Below are positions 17,300 through 26,817 of a stretch of 64,000 bases of DNA, piece by piece (the first letter of the stretch is position 1; each line of letters begins with the position of its first letter). Below the pieces are notes generated by a model. The model was not told the DNA's origin. It saw nothing but the letters and a program-made list of their open reading frames with translations, and ran no database searches. Both the position numbers and the translations under genes were made by a program. The stretch lies in contig NZ_JACHFN010000007.1 of assembly GCF_014201885.1 (NCBI RefSeq), forward strand, positions 156,311 through 220,310, in the 5' to 3' direction. The stretch is from Deinococcus budaensis (GTDB taxonomy: Bacteria; Deinococcota; Deinococci; Deinococcales; Deinococcaceae).

Positions 17300-19528
17300 A
17301 TGAAGCGGCCCGCCCTGCGCCTGCTGCTCGCCGCGCTGCTGGGCCTGCTCACCACGGCGCTGCTCGCGCTGCTGCTGGTGCCTGCCGCCCTGGACCTGCT
17401 GCCCGGCAGGCAGGTCTTTGTCCGGGCCTACGCCGCCGTGCTGCTCGCGTACCTGTGCGTGACGGCAGGCTTCGGCGTGATCGGGGCCGTCAGCGCGGCG
17501 GCCCTGCCGCTGGGGGCAGCCGGGGTGCCCGCCCGCGCCGGACCCTACCGGGTGGGCGTCTCACTGGCCGTCTCCGGCGGCGTCCTCTTGATCCCGGTCC
17601 TGCTGCTGTCGGTCATTCTGGCCATCTCGCAGGAGGGCGCGCTGAACGGCGCCCTGCGCAACGGCCACCTGGTGCTGGCCCTGAGCGCCGGGGGCTACGG
17701 CCTGCTCTCGGGCACGGTGCTGGGCCTGCTGACCGTGCGGCTGCGCCACCTGTGGCGGGTCGCGCTGGCCGGGCTGGCCGGAGCGGGGCTGGCGGGGGCG
17801 CTCGGCGGGGCGGCGCTGGAACTGGTCAACGCGCGGGCCGTGCTGGGCAGCGCGCCGGGCCTGCTGCTGCTGGTGGGGCTGACGGTGCTGACGATCCACC
17901 TGGGCTGGGGCCTGGCGGTGCGCGGGGCGCTGGCCCGGCTTAGTGTCCTGCGGGCCGGGCGGGGGGGGTCCCGCGCTCCCGGGGAAGCGGCCGAGGGGGC
18001 GGGCCGCGCGCAGGTGGCGGTGGTCGCCACCCTGGGCCTCAGCCTGCTGTCCAGCGTGGTGGGCCTGACCCGCACGCTGGGAGACTTCGTGACCGCCCGT
18101 CCCGCCGACCCCTCCCCGCTGCGGGTGGCCCGGCCCCTGAGCGCGCCCGCCTGCCCCGCCCCCACCGACCCGCTGGAACGCGCGGTGTGGGAGGTGACCA
18201 CCCGGGACGGGCGGCCCGACCTCTCGTGCCTCAACGCGGTGACCCGCCTGATCGAGATGCCCGGCCCGCTGCCGCCCGGCGCCGCCCCCGCTGACCCCGC
18301 CCGCAGCGCCTTCGACGAGGTGGCGACCCTGGTGGGGGGGGCGCGGCGCGAGGTGCTGTTCACCACCATGCAGTGGGACGGCGGCGAGCTGAATCCCGGC
18401 TCGACCCTGGCGGGGGCGCTCGCCCGCCTGCACGCGCGGGTGCGGGCCGACCCGGCGGCGTACCCGGACGGCCTGCGCGTGCGCCTCACGCTGGGCAACT
18501 ACCCGGTGCTCTCCACCTTCGAGTGGGGGGCCGAGGTCTGGGTGGCGCTGCGCGACCTGCTGGCGGCGGGCGTGCCGCTCTCGGACCCGCAGGTGGGCTG
18601 GCAGGTGGAACTGGGCAACTACGCCGGGACCTTTCCGCACAGCCACGTCAAGCTCGTCGCCCTCGACGGCGAGACGCTGCTGACGGCGGGCTTCAATTAC
18701 GCCTACGGGCACTACCCGCCGGAGCACCCGTCGGGCCGGGGCATCCGGCTCTACGACCTGGCCCTGGTGGCGCGCGGCCCGGCGGCGCAAGACGGGGTGA
18801 ATATCTTCGAGGACCTGTGGGCGCGCAGCCGGGTGGTGACCTGCGCGCCCGGCGTGCAGGCGGCCACCGTGCGCCAGCAGTGCCGTCTGGGCGACCTGGG
18901 CAGGCCCGCCGCCCTGCCTGCCGCGCGCCGGGCGGTCCCGGCCGGGCAGGCCCGCGCCTTCAGCCTCTACCGCCGCGAGGGCTTCGTGCAGGCCGATCAG
19001 GCCGTGCTGGCCCTGCTGAACGGGGCCACCACCCGCATCGACCTGCTGCACGTGAACTTCAGCATGGACCTGGGGTGCGTCGTCGCGCTGCTCAACCCCG
19101 CCCTGTGCACCGACCGCGACCGCCTGCCCTTCATGACCGCGCTGCTGGGCGCCCTGGAGCGCGGGGTGACCGTGCGGCTGCTGACCGACGGCAGCGCGGC
19201 CATGGGCGCCATCGAGAACCGCATTGCCCTGGGGTACCTGCGCCGGGAGATGCAGCGGCGCGGCCTGCCCGCTTCCCGCTTCACGGCCCGCTGGTTTCCC
19301 GGCCCCATCCATGCCAAGGGCACCCTGATCGACGGCCGGATGCTGGTCGTCGGCAGCATGAACCTGCACCATTCGTCGTGGACCCAGGGCCTGCTCGGCC
19401 TGAACGAAGCGGTGCTGGCGACCAGCGACCCCGCCATGGCCGCCGCGTTCCAGGACCACTTCGGCCGCGTGTGGCCGCAGGCCGCGCCCGCCGAGCTGCC
19501 CTCCTTTTTGCTGAACGTCTCGCCCTGA
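17300..19528 (+). CDS. Membrane protein with C-terminal phospholipase D-like domains
   Basis: Protein of 742 residues. The N-terminal 255 residues hold about six or seven hydrophobic segments plus one near GRAQVAVVATLGLSLLSSVVGL. The rest is an extracytoplasmic or peripheral PLD domain with both HxK(x4)D motifs intact: SHVKLVALD near residue 450 and IHAKGTLID near residue 670, each followed by a GFN/GSMN motif (LTAGFNY, VVGSMNLHHSSW). Paired HKD motifs form one active site for phosphodiester transfer or hydrolysis, for example of phospholipids. Substrate and direction of transfer are unknown. It is flanked by a terminator upstream and about 460 empty bases downstream, so it is probably a single-gene unit. 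Confidence 0.85.
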   Translation: MKRPALRLLLAALLGLLTTALLALLLVPAALDLLPGRQVFVRAYAAVLLAYLCVTAGFGVIGAVSAAALPLGAAGVPARAGPYRVGVSLAVSGGVLLIPVLLLSVILAISQEGALNGALRNGHLVLALSAGGYGLLSGTVLGLLTVRLRHLWRVALAGLAGAGLAGALGGAALELVNARAVLGSAPGLLLLVGLTVLTIHLGWGLAVRGALARLSVLRAGRGGSRAPGEAAEGAGRAQVAVVATLGLSLLSSVVGLTRTLGDFVTARPADPSPLRVARPLSAPACPAPTDPLERAVWEVTTRDGRPDLSCLNAVTRLIEMPGPLPPGAAPADPARSAFDEVATLVGGARREVLFTTMQWDGGELNPGSTLAGALARLHARVRADPAAYPDGLRVRLTLGNYPVLSTFEWGAEVWVALRDLLAAGVPLSDPQVGWQVELGNYAGTFPHSHVKLVALDGETLLTAGFNYAYGHYPPEHPSGRGIRLYDLALVARGPAAQDGVNIFEDLWARSRVVTCAPGVQAATVRQQCRLGDLGRPAALPAARRAVPAGQARAFSLYRREGFVQADQAVLALLNGATTRIDLLHVNFSMDLGCVVALLNPALCTDRDRLPFMTALLGALERGVTVRLLTDGSAAMGAIENRIALGYLRREMQRRGLPASRFTARWFPGPIHAKGTLIDGRMLVVGSMNLHHSSWTQGLLGLNEAVLATSDPAMAAAFQDHFGRVWPQAAPAELPSFLLNVSP

Positions 19529-19992
19529 CGCCGGGGCCGGGGTGACCCTGGCAACCGGGGGTTGACGGGAGGTGCCCCTCCGGTCCTCCCGCCGTTGGTG
19601 GGCTGGACCCTGGCATGGCACCTGGCCCCGGGGCACAATGGCGACCAGGCGGCACCTCTCCGGCAGAGGTGTTCGTCCAGCGGCCTGCGCCGTCCGCCGC
19701 CCCGGACCGGGGTGCCCGCCTGCCGGAAGGGGCGGCGCCGGGCACGGCGGGCCGCCACCGCCGGAAGCCCGGGGCGGTGCTAGCGTTGGGCGGCGGCGGT
19801 GTTCAGGGACGGCGCCCCTTCGCCCCCACGCGGCGGCTCCCCCCTTTCCCTTGCTGCCGTGATGCACGGGCGGGGGGTGAGGCGCCGGGCCTCAGCCGGA
19901 ATCCCGGCTGTCCTGGCCTGCCAGACCCCATGGGCTGGCCCCCACGGACGCCCGGGGCCGCCTGCCCACGCCGCCCCTTTTTCAGGAGGACC
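19529..19992. other. 464-base gap between the PLD-like gene and the repeat protein gene
   Basis: No gene recognised. Near the left end CGGGAGG (19566-19572) and CCTCCCG (19585-19591) form an inverted repeat that could end the PLD transcript. A TGCTAGCGT sequence around 19778-19786 resembles an extended -10 box for the next gene, without a convincing -35. The last bases (CAGGAGGACC) are the ribosome-binding site of the next gene. Confidence 0.4.
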
Positions 19993-22125
19993 ATGCACCC
20001 ACTCGCGCACGTGCCCAGCGCACGTCCCGTTCTCGAACGCCTTCAGCAGGAGCTGTCCGCCCGCGGAGAGCCGCACGCCACGGTGCAGCTGCTCGGACAG
20101 GCTGAGGCGCACGCCTTTGACCTGCTGGGCGGCATCCGGTTTCTCGACCACGGCGCGCGGCAACCCGGCCTGCGCTGCGCCGCCTGCGCCACCGGACACG
20201 GCCTGCGCTACGCCTTTTACATCACCACCACGGTGGGCGAGGTCATCGGCCCGGTGGGCAGCAACTGCGTCTTCACGCGGGTGCTGGGGCAGGAGGCCGC
20301 CCGGCGTCTGGGGCGGCGGCTCGAGGGGGGCCTGGCGGCATTCCAGCGCGAGCAGCACCGCGCCCAGCAGCAGCGGCTGCTGGAGGAGGCCGGAAGCTGG
20401 CGCGGTTACCTGCGCGAGCTGGGCTTCGAGTGGGCGCTGCTGGCCCTGGCGGGAGAGGGCCACCTCCCCGCCGAGCTGCGGGCCACGCTGGAGCAGGCGC
20501 AGGCGAGAAACGAACCGCTGACGGCAGCCACCCTGGCGGCCCTGCGCGCCCAGGCGGCGGAAAAACCCGCCCGGCCGCGCGCGTCCAGGTTCGTTCCGGC
20601 CAGCCCGGCCACCTTCGCGCCCAGCCTGGGACCGGATGCGGCGCCCCGGCCCCCCGGCCGTCCCCGGCGCTTCCAGGCTGCGGCGGGCCAGGCCATGCCC
20701 CAGGACGAGTGGCAGCAGTACGTGGCCCGCAGCCGCCTGAAGGCCGCCCTGAGCAACTGGGCGGGCGTGGAGGCGCTGCTCCCCTTCGACGAGCCGACCC
20801 GGCGGGACATCAAGGACGCGCTGGACCACCGCCGCCCGCTGCGGCTGGAACATCTGGAGGCCGTGGTCCAGGCGGGCCGGGAGGCGGGCGTGGCGGAGCC
20901 GCCCCCGGAGACCTTGCCCGAGGTCAGGACCCTGGTGCGCGACTGGCAGGCGGCGGCCCAGGCGCGGGAGGACCAGCGGCGGGCAGAAGAACTGCGCCAC
21001 CTCGACCTGGCCTCGCAGCAGCGCAGCGGGCTGGGGGTGCTGGACGTGCAGCGGGACCTGCATGTCACGGCGGCGCAGGCCTCCTGGCCCGCCCTCCAGC
21101 ACCTGCTGCCTGCCGGGCGTCAGGCCGAGATCCGGCGGGCACTGGACACCCGCTTTATCCGCGCGGACGACTACGCCGCCCTGATGCGGGCGGTCATGCT
21201 CAGCCGCACCCCGCAGGAGCGCCCCGAGTACCGCACCCCCGAGCATTTTGTGACCTACGTCGGCGTGGCCCTGCGCCGCGCGCGGGCGTTCGGCCCGGCC
21301 CGCCAGCTGCACCAGCTGCGCGGCCAGGGGGCGCTGCTGACCCACCTCCAGCCGTTCCTGGAAGCGTACCTCGGCGGCCAGCACGTGCCGGAGGGACGCC
21401 TGGTAGCGGCGGTCACGGCGTTCTTCCAGGACCGCAGCCGGCCCGCGCCCCCGCCCACTCCAGCGGCCCGGCCAGCCTCCCCCAGGGCGGCCACCCACAC
21501 CGTTCAGCTCAGCCAGGCCGAGCGGCGCGCGGGCGCCCGGCTGTGGGACCAGGGCCTGCCCACGCGCCTCCCGGCCGGGGACCGCGCCGCCATCGCCCGG
21601 GCGGTGCATGAGGGCCAGCCCCTCACCCCCGGGCAGCGCGACCTGCTGCGCTCGGCCCTCCAGGCGCCGCCGCGCGCCGCCCTGACCCCCGAGGAGCGCG
21701 AGCAGCTGCTGGCGGCGTGGGGGCGGGGCCTGGCCGAGCGGCTGCCGGCGCCCGAACGCCGGGCCATCGGGCGCCTGCTGCGGCAGCGGGGAGACCTCAC
21801 GGCCGAGCAGCAGCGGCTGCTGCGGGAAGCCCAGCGGCAGCTGCATCCCCAGCGCAGTCCCCGCCCGGCCCTGACGGCCCAGGACCGCCTGCGGTACGCG
21901 CAGGCCTGGGGGCGCGGGCTGGCCGACCACGTCCCGCCCCCCCAGCGCCGGGCACTCAGCCGGGCGCTGCACCAGGGCGGGGAACTCACCCCGGAGCAGG
22001 GCGCCCTGCTGGAAGAGGGGCTTCGTCGGCTGGGCGCCGGGCGGGCGCGGACCCCGGGCGGAAAGCGCCCCGGCCGGTCACCGGGCCAGACCAAGGCCCA
22101 CCGGGAGAGCGAGCCGTCCGCGTAG
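19993..22125 (+). CDS. Large protein with CxxC N-terminal domain and degenerate helical repeats
   Basis: Protein of 710 residues without a recognised family name. The start at 19993 is set by CAGGAGGACC. Residues about 40-85 contain LRCAACATGHGLRYAFYI followed by GEVIGPVGSNC, a CxxC ... GSxC arrangement seen in small metal-binding-like domains of unknown function. A Glu/Arg-rich helical middle follows. At least three C-terminal repeats of about 55 residues share Leu-Thr-x(n)-Trp-x-x-Gly-Leu-x-x-x-Leu-Pro-x-x-x-Arg-x-x-Ile (LAAWGRGLAERLPAPERRAI, YAQAWGRGLADHVPPPQRRA), and two weaker copies lie earlier (WAGVEALLPFDEPTRRDI, WPALQHLLPAGRQAEI). No signal peptide, so probably cytoplasmic. Stands alone between unrelated genes. 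Confidence 0.8.
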   Translation: MHPLAHVPSARPVLERLQQELSARGEPHATVQLLGQAEAHAFDLLGGIRFLDHGARQPGLRCAACATGHGLRYAFYITTTVGEVIGPVGSNCVFTRVLGQEAARRLGRRLEGGLAAFQREQHRAQQQRLLEEAGSWRGYLRELGFEWALLALAGEGHLPAELRATLEQAQARNEPLTAATLAALRAQAAEKPARPRASRFVPASPATFAPSLGPDAAPRPPGRPRRFQAAAGQAMPQDEWQQYVARSRLKAALSNWAGVEALLPFDEPTRRDIKDALDHRRPLRLEHLEAVVQAGREAGVAEPPPETLPEVRTLVRDWQAAAQAREDQRRAEELRHLDLASQQRSGLGVLDVQRDLHVTAAQASWPALQHLLPAGRQAEIRRALDTRFIRADDYAALMRAVMLSRTPQERPEYRTPEHFVTYVGVALRRARAFGPARQLHQLRGQGALLTHLQPFLEAYLGGQHVPEGRLVAAVTAFFQDRSRPAPPPTPAARPASPRAATHTVQLSQAERRAGARLWDQGLPTRLPAGDRAAIARAVHEGQPLTPGQRDLLRSALQAPPRAALTPEEREQLLAAWGRGLAERLPAPERRAIGRLLRQRGDLTAEQQRLLREAQRQLHPQRSPRPALTAQDRLRYAQAWGRGLADHVPPPQRRALSRALHQGGELTPEQGALLEEGLRRLGAGRARTPGGKRPGRSPGQTKAHRESEPSA

Positions 22126-22311
22126 GGGGCAGGGGCAGGCGCCCAGGGCCTCTCCAGGCTGAGCGCGCTTCCGCGCCCGGCGAACTCGTGGCCCCTGGGT
22201 CAGGCGGGGAACCCTGGGGCAGCGCCCGCTGCACCTGGAGGCTCCGCTCGCCGCCCTCCACGCGCACGTCATCAGAGCCGACCCACAGCCATTGCCAGGT
22301 CGCGCTCTGGC

Positions 22312-24135
22312 TCAGCGCACGCTCCCGAACTTGTTCTCGGGAATCAGCCGGTTGAGCGCCTGGCGAATGGCCGCGTAGTCCCCTCGCTCGGCGCAGGCCC
22401 GCAGCGTCCGCACCTCCTGCCCGATGCTGTACGGCTCGACCTGGCCCAGCCGCGCGCTGAAAATCTCACTGTGGGTGGTGGCGCCGACCCCTTCCCCGCT
22501 GGTGAGCAGTTCCTCGTAGAGCTTCTCGCCGGGGCGGATGCCGCTGTAGACCACGTCCACGTTGCGGGCGCCGCTGAGGCGGATCACGTCGTGCGCCAGG
22601 TCCGAGATCTTGACCGGGTCGCCCATATTCAGCACGTAGACCTTGCCGTTCTCGGCCAGACCACCCGCTTGCAGCACCAGCCGCGCCGCCTCCGGAATGG
22701 TCATGAAGTAGCGCACCATCTCGGGGTGGGTCACCGTGATGGGGCCGCCCGCACGAATCTGCGCCATGAAAGTCGGCACCACGCTGCCCCGGCTGCCCAG
22801 CACGTTGCCGAAGCGCACCGAAACGAAGGCCTGACTCGGCTGTGCCCGCGCCGCCCCCGCCGAGACCACCATCTCCGCGACCCGCTTGGACGCCCCCATC
22901 ACGCTGGTCGGATTGACGGCCTTGTCGGTCGAGACGTTGACCAGGCGGCTGACCCCGTACGCCAGGCACAGCTCCACCACGTTCTGGGTGCCTACCACGT
23001 TGTTGAGGATCGCCTCGGAGGGAGCTTCCTCCATCAGGGGAACGTGTTTGTGGGCCGCCGCGTGAAAGACCACCTCGGGGCGATAGCGCTCGAAGACGGC
23101 GCGCAACCGGGCCTCATCGCGTACGTCGCCGATCAGGCCGACCTGCTCGATATCGGGCCAGTTGCGAATCAATTCCTGCTGAATCCCGAAGATGCTGTTC
23201 TCGCCGCGTCCGAACAGCAGGATCTTTTTCGGCGCGAAGCTCACGAGCTGCCGGACGATCTCGGACCCGATGCTGCCGCCCGCGCCGGTGACCAGCACCA
23301 CCCGCCCACGCAGGTACTCGGCAATCTCCCCGGTGTTCAGCCGCACGGGTGGGCGCCGCAGCAGGTCTTCCAGATTCACGTCGCGGATCTGCTGGAGGTT
23401 CACGTCCCCCGACAGGATCTCGAAGACGCCGGGGATGATGCGGTAGCGCAGCCCCGCTTCACGCGCCAGATCCACGACGCGGCGCACGAACTCCCCGGTG
23501 GCGGAAGGCACTGCGATCAAAAGCTCCTGGGCTTCCTCGCGCTGCGCTACCGCCACCAGATCATCCACCCGGCCGAAGACCGGCAGCCCGACCAGCCGCT
23601 TGCGGGCCTTGCCCGGTTCGTCGTCCAGGAAGCCGATGGGTTCCAGCCCCGCTTCCGGGTGCCGCTGCATCTCGCGGGCGATCAATGTTCCGGCCTCCCC
23701 TGCTCCGACAATCAAAACCCGTTGCCGCTGCGGAGACGCCTGCAAGCGGACCCGCTCGCTGGCGAGGCGCGCGGTCAGCCGCACGCCGCCCATCATCAGG
23801 AAGCCCAGGACGCCCGCCAGCACGGGGACGCTGCGGGGCAGTTGCAGCCAGGTCTGAAGCAAGAAGCCCACCGCGAACATCACCAGTGTGGCGAGCGCGG
23901 CGGCCCTCGCCAGCAGGTTCAGATCGAGCACCCCCACCTTCTGCCAGATCTGACGGTGCAGGCCGTACCTCGCCTCCAGCGCGCCCATCACCAGCACGCT
24001 GACCAGCAGATAGCCCCAGACGTTGACCGGGATGCCCACCTCAATCAATCCCGGCTTGCGAAAGGCGTAGGCCAGCAGGCCCGCCGTGCCCCACAGGCCG
24101 AGATCGATCAGAAACTTGGAGAGGGTCGGGTTCAT
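22312..24135 (-). CDS. PglF/FlaA1-type UDP-sugar 4,6-dehydratase, membrane-bound
   Basis: Polysaccharide-biosynthesis dehydratase of 607 residues, last gene of the minus-strand glycan operon. Four TM helices span residues 1-115, then a first Rossmann domain (VLIVGAGEAGTLIAREM) and a catalytic SDR domain (VLVTGAGGSIGSEIV). The catalytic stretch STDKAVNPTSVMGASKR has Met in place of the SDR Tyr, as in FlaA1/PglF/WbpM proteins. Likely reaction: UDP-GlcNAc to UDP-4-keto-6-deoxy-GlcNAc. The aminotransferase gene 4 bases upstream and a PglD-like acetyltransferase in the same locus suggest the bacillosamine pathway. Confidence 0.9.
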   Translation of the reverse strand: MNPTLSKFLIDLGLWGTAGLLAYAFRKPGLIEVGIPVNVWGYLLVSVLVMGALEARYGLHRQIWQKVGVLDLNLLARAAALATLVMFAVGFLLQTWLQLPRSVPVLAGVLGFLMMGGVRLTARLASERVRLQASPQRQRVLIVGAGEAGTLIAREMQRHPEAGLEPIGFLDDEPGKARKRLVGLPVFGRVDDLVAVAQREEAQELLIAVPSATGEFVRRVVDLAREAGLRYRIIPGVFEILSGDVNLQQIRDVNLEDLLRRPPVRLNTGEIAEYLRGRVVLVTGAGGSIGSEIVRQLVSFAPKKILLFGRGENSIFGIQQELIRNWPDIEQVGLIGDVRDEARLRAVFERYRPEVVFHAAAHKHVPLMEEAPSEAILNNVVGTQNVVELCLAYGVSRLVNVSTDKAVNPTSVMGASKRVAEMVVSAGAARAQPSQAFVSVRFGNVLGSRGSVVPTFMAQIRAGGPITVTHPEMVRYFMTIPEAARLVLQAGGLAENGKVYVLNMGDPVKISDLAHDVIRLSGARNVDVVYSGIRPGEKLYEELLTSGEGVGATTHSEIFSARLGQVEPYSIGQEVRTLRACAERGDYAAIRQALNRLIPENKFGSVR

Positions 24136-24139
24136 GGGG

Positions 24140-25339
24140 TCAGTCCGGCTGCGCCTGGGCCATCACAGCGTCCACCACGTCGGCCATCCGGTGCATGTCG
24201 GCAGGCGAGAGGGTGGGATGCACCAGGAACATCAGCGCGGTCTCGCCCAGTTCGCGGGCCACGGGCAGCCGCTCGGCTGGGCCGTACCCGGCGTCCTGAA
24301 AAGCTTTCTCGAGGTAGATCTCCGAGCACGAGCCACTGAAGCAGGGCACCCCTGCGGCCGTGACCGCGTTCATGATCCGGTCGCGGTCCCAGCCCGCGCG
24401 CAGCCGCTCGGGACGCACGAACACGTAATACTTGTAATAGGAATGGAAGCTGTCCTCGTCAGGCAGCGTCAGACGCAGGGCCGGGTGGTGGGAGAAGCGC
24501 TCGCTCAGCACCGCCGCGTTCGCCCGGCGCCGCTCGATCCAGTCCGGCAGTTTGCGCAGTTGCAAACGCCCGATGGCCGCCTGCACCTCCAGCATCCGCC
24601 AGTTGGTCCCGAAGGACTCGTGCAGCCAGCGGAAGCCGGGGGGGTGCTCGCGCTCGTACACCGCGTCGTAGCTCTTGCCGTGGTCCTTGTAAGCCCAGGC
24701 CTTCTTCCAGACCTCGGTATCGTTCAGGGCCAGCAGACCGCCTTCGCCCCCCGTCGTCATGATCTTGTCCTGACAGAAGGAAAAGGCCCCGGCGTGGCCG
24801 ATGCTCCCGACCGGGCGCCCCTTGTAGAAGGCGCCGTGCGCCTGGGCGCAGTCCTCGATCACGATCAGGTTGTGCTCGCGGGCCAGAGCCATGATCGGGT
24901 CCATATCGCAGGGCCACCCGGCCAGGTGGACGGCGATGATCGCGCGGGTCTTGGAGGTGATGAGCGGGCGAATCGTCTCGGCGGTGAGGTTCTGCGTCAC
25001 CGGGTCCACGTCGGCGATCACCGGCACACAGCCCCGCATCACCGCCGCGCTGGCCGAGGCGATGAATGTGCGGCTGGTGGTGATCACCTCGGCACCCTCC
25101 CCGATCCCGAACGCGTAGAGGGCCAGCTCCAGCGCCAGGGTGCCGTTGTGCAGGGCAATGGCGTGCCGAACGCCCAAATACTCGGCGTACTCGCGCTCGA
25201 ACTCGCGGGCTTCGGTGCCGGTCCAGTAATTGACTTTGCCGGACTGAAGGACGGCGGTGACGGCCTGGACCTCATCCTTGGCAAACACAGGCCATCCGCG
25301 GAAGGTGAGCAATGAAGGAGGATCAGAGACTTGAGTCAT
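24140..25339 (-). CDS. DegT/DnrJ-type sugar aminotransferase (PglE-like)
   Basis: PLP-dependent sugar aminotransferase of 399 residues. Visible motifs are the substrate/PLP segment ALHNGTLALELAL, the Asp that binds the pyridine nitrogen (VIEDCAQAHGA) and the PLP Lys in FSFCQDKIMTTGGEGG. Likely role: amination of the 4-keto sugar made by the adjacent dehydratase, giving UDP-4-amino-trideoxy-GlcNAc (PglE-type step). The ATG at 25339 follows AAGAAGG. A small hairpin (25352-25370) sits just upstream. Confidence 0.88.
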   Translation of the reverse strand: MTQVSDPPSLLTFRGWPVFAKDEVQAVTAVLQSGKVNYWTGTEAREFEREYAEYLGVRHAIALHNGTLALELALYAFGIGEGAEVITTSRTFIASASAAVMRGCVPVIADVDPVTQNLTAETIRPLITSKTRAIIAVHLAGWPCDMDPIMALAREHNLIVIEDCAQAHGAFYKGRPVGSIGHAGAFSFCQDKIMTTGGEGGLLALNDTEVWKKAWAYKDHGKSYDAVYEREHPPGFRWLHESFGTNWRMLEVQAAIGRLQLRKLPDWIERRRANAAVLSERFSHHPALRLTLPDEDSFHSYYKYYVFVRPERLRAGWDRDRIMNAVTAAGVPCFSGSCSEIYLEKAFQDAGYGPAERLPVARELGETALMFLVHPTLSPADMHRMADVVDAVMAQAQPD

Positions 25340-25351
25340 ACGCCTTCTTAG

Positions 25352-25370
25352 TTTAGCTGAGAAAGCTAAA
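25352..25370 (-). promoter_or_regulatory. Small AT-rich hairpin upstream of the aminotransferase gene
   Basis: TTTAGCT (25352-25358) and AGCTAAA (25364-25370) are perfect inverse complements around a 5-base loop, 13 bases from the aminotransferase start. A second hairpin, GGTTC-AGGA-GAACC (25387-25400), lies closer to the flippase stop. They may be a weak terminator or processing site within the operon. Confidence 0.35.
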
Positions 25371-25455
25371 GCAACTCTTTAGGTACGGTTCAGGAGAACC
25401 TTGGGCAACAGGTCCCTTAGGATTCCCGGTGTCCAGCGGACGAGGGCACGTCCGG

Positions 25456-26817
25456 CTAGGCTGCTGAGTCTCTCGGCGACTTCTGCCTCTGGTGGGGGGA
25501 CAGGTAAAACGCGCCAATCACTAACGCACCGACCATCAATGAAAATGCAGTACCGGAGGCCAAAGCGACCGAACCCAGTGACCTCACGGCCGTTAGCCAA
25601 TAGACCACCATGACAAAACTCAAGGCGATTGAAAGATCAGCAATCAGCCTGGGCCAGGAGCGTCCGGTGCTCATCACCACGTGCCCGACTATCGTGTTGG
25701 TGGCAGCCACAACAGAGGCCCCGACAATCAGGACGAAACTCACAGTAAGTGAGGGACCCGACAAGCCGTACAAGCGCGTAAACCACAAACCCACTGGGAA
25801 TGTTATGATGCCCAGAACCACAGCGATCAGAGTCACCAGTAGAATTGACCACCGTGAAGTGTCCCGGTTTCCCCCAGACCGCACCCGCGAGAGGAAAGGC
25901 AACAGAGCCTGAGCGATCTGGACGGGAAAGAACTGCAGCACGATCATCCAGTTGCGTACCACCGCAAACTCTGCCAGCAGTACGGCGCCTCCGGGTAGAC
26001 GGCTGACCATTACAGATCCCAACCAGGTGCTGGGGTTTACCAGTAAGGAGGCCAGCATGACCGGCATGCTGAAGCTCAGCAGCTGACGCCGTTCGCCGGG
26101 ACCGAGTGTCATGGCAGGCATAGAGCGCGCAGGCAGTACCCGCCGTACGGCCCCAAAATTGAGGGCCGCCCCCATCACACTCACGATCCCCATCCCCAGA
26201 ATTGCGCCTGAAAGCCCGAGGCTTCGAGTCAGCAGGAAGCTCAACAGCACAGCCCCAACACCTTTGATCAGTCCAGTCATCAACAGGGTACGAAATCGCT
26301 CGAACCCAGTCAGAAGCCCTATCATGACCAAATCAATTGACGAGCCAAGCAGATAAAGGGAGGACAGCGCAAACGCCACTTCCAGTCCTGTCCCTCCTGC
26401 GACATATGACGCCAAGATGGGTGCCAACAGGAACAGCAGCAGGCCACATACCAAGGAGGCCAGCAGAGAGACGCTGCTGATAAAACTCACCAGCGCCCGC
26501 AGGCGGGCACCCCCCTGACCTCGCTCGCTGGCAACGAAGCGCGTCGCCGTAACCCCTAAACCGAATGACCCGACACTGCTGCCAATGGCCACGGTCATGA
26601 GAATAAGGCTGTATCGCCCGAAGCCGTCAGCACCCAGGAGCCGGGCCAGGACAATCGAGTTGGCAATGTTCAAACTCTGGGATACCAGCGCTGACCCAAG
26701 TGCCCACCCGAGAGTGCTAGACAGACCGCTGTGTTGGACCTTGTTCCATACCCTCCGAATTCGGCCTGTCACATTCAGAATTCTCAGGAAACCGGAGAAC
26801 GCTGCTGCAGATACCAT
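25456..26817 (-). CDS. Wzx-type polysaccharide flippase
   Basis: Multi-spanning membrane protein of up to 453 residues with about 12-14 hydrophobic helices (LLSFSMPVMLASLLVNPSTWLG, LLVTLIAVVLGIITFPVGLW), typical of the MATE/MOP oligosaccharide flippases. It would move undecaprenyl-PP-linked repeat units across the inner membrane. The ATG at 26817 overlaps the fcl stop by 34 bases and lacks a good ribosome-binding site; an internal GTG start is possible. GC content is visibly lower than in the flanking chromosome. Confidence 0.85.
   Translation of the reverse strand: MVSAAAFSGFLRILNVTGRIRRVWNKVQHSGLSSTLGWALGSALVSQSLNIANSIVLARLLGADGFGRYSLILMTVAIGSSVGSFGLGVTATRFVASERGQGGARLRALVSFISSVSLLASLVCGLLLFLLAPILASYVAGGTGLEVAFALSSLYLLGSSIDLVMIGLLTGFERFRTLLMTGLIKGVGAVLLSFLLTRSLGLSGAILGMGIVSVMGAALNFGAVRRVLPARSMPAMTLGPGERRQLLSFSMPVMLASLLVNPSTWLGSVMVSRLPGGAVLLAEFAVVRNWMIVLQFFPVQIAQALLPFLSRVRSGGNRDTSRWSILLVTLIAVVLGIITFPVGLWFTRLYGLSGPSLTVSFVLIVGASVVAATNTIVGHVVMSTGRSWPRLIADLSIALSFVMVVYWLTAVRSLGSVALASGTAFSLMVGALVIGAFYLSPHQRQKSPRDSAA

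Noticed and set aside
17561..19867. 768-codon minus-strand frame opposite the phospholipase D-like gene
   Set aside because: Same GC-bias artefact; the plus strand carries both HKD motifs in frame.
25379..25600. Short ORFs around the flippase 3' end
   Set aside because: They overlap the flippase gene in other frames, lack ribosome-binding sites and show no recognisable protein.
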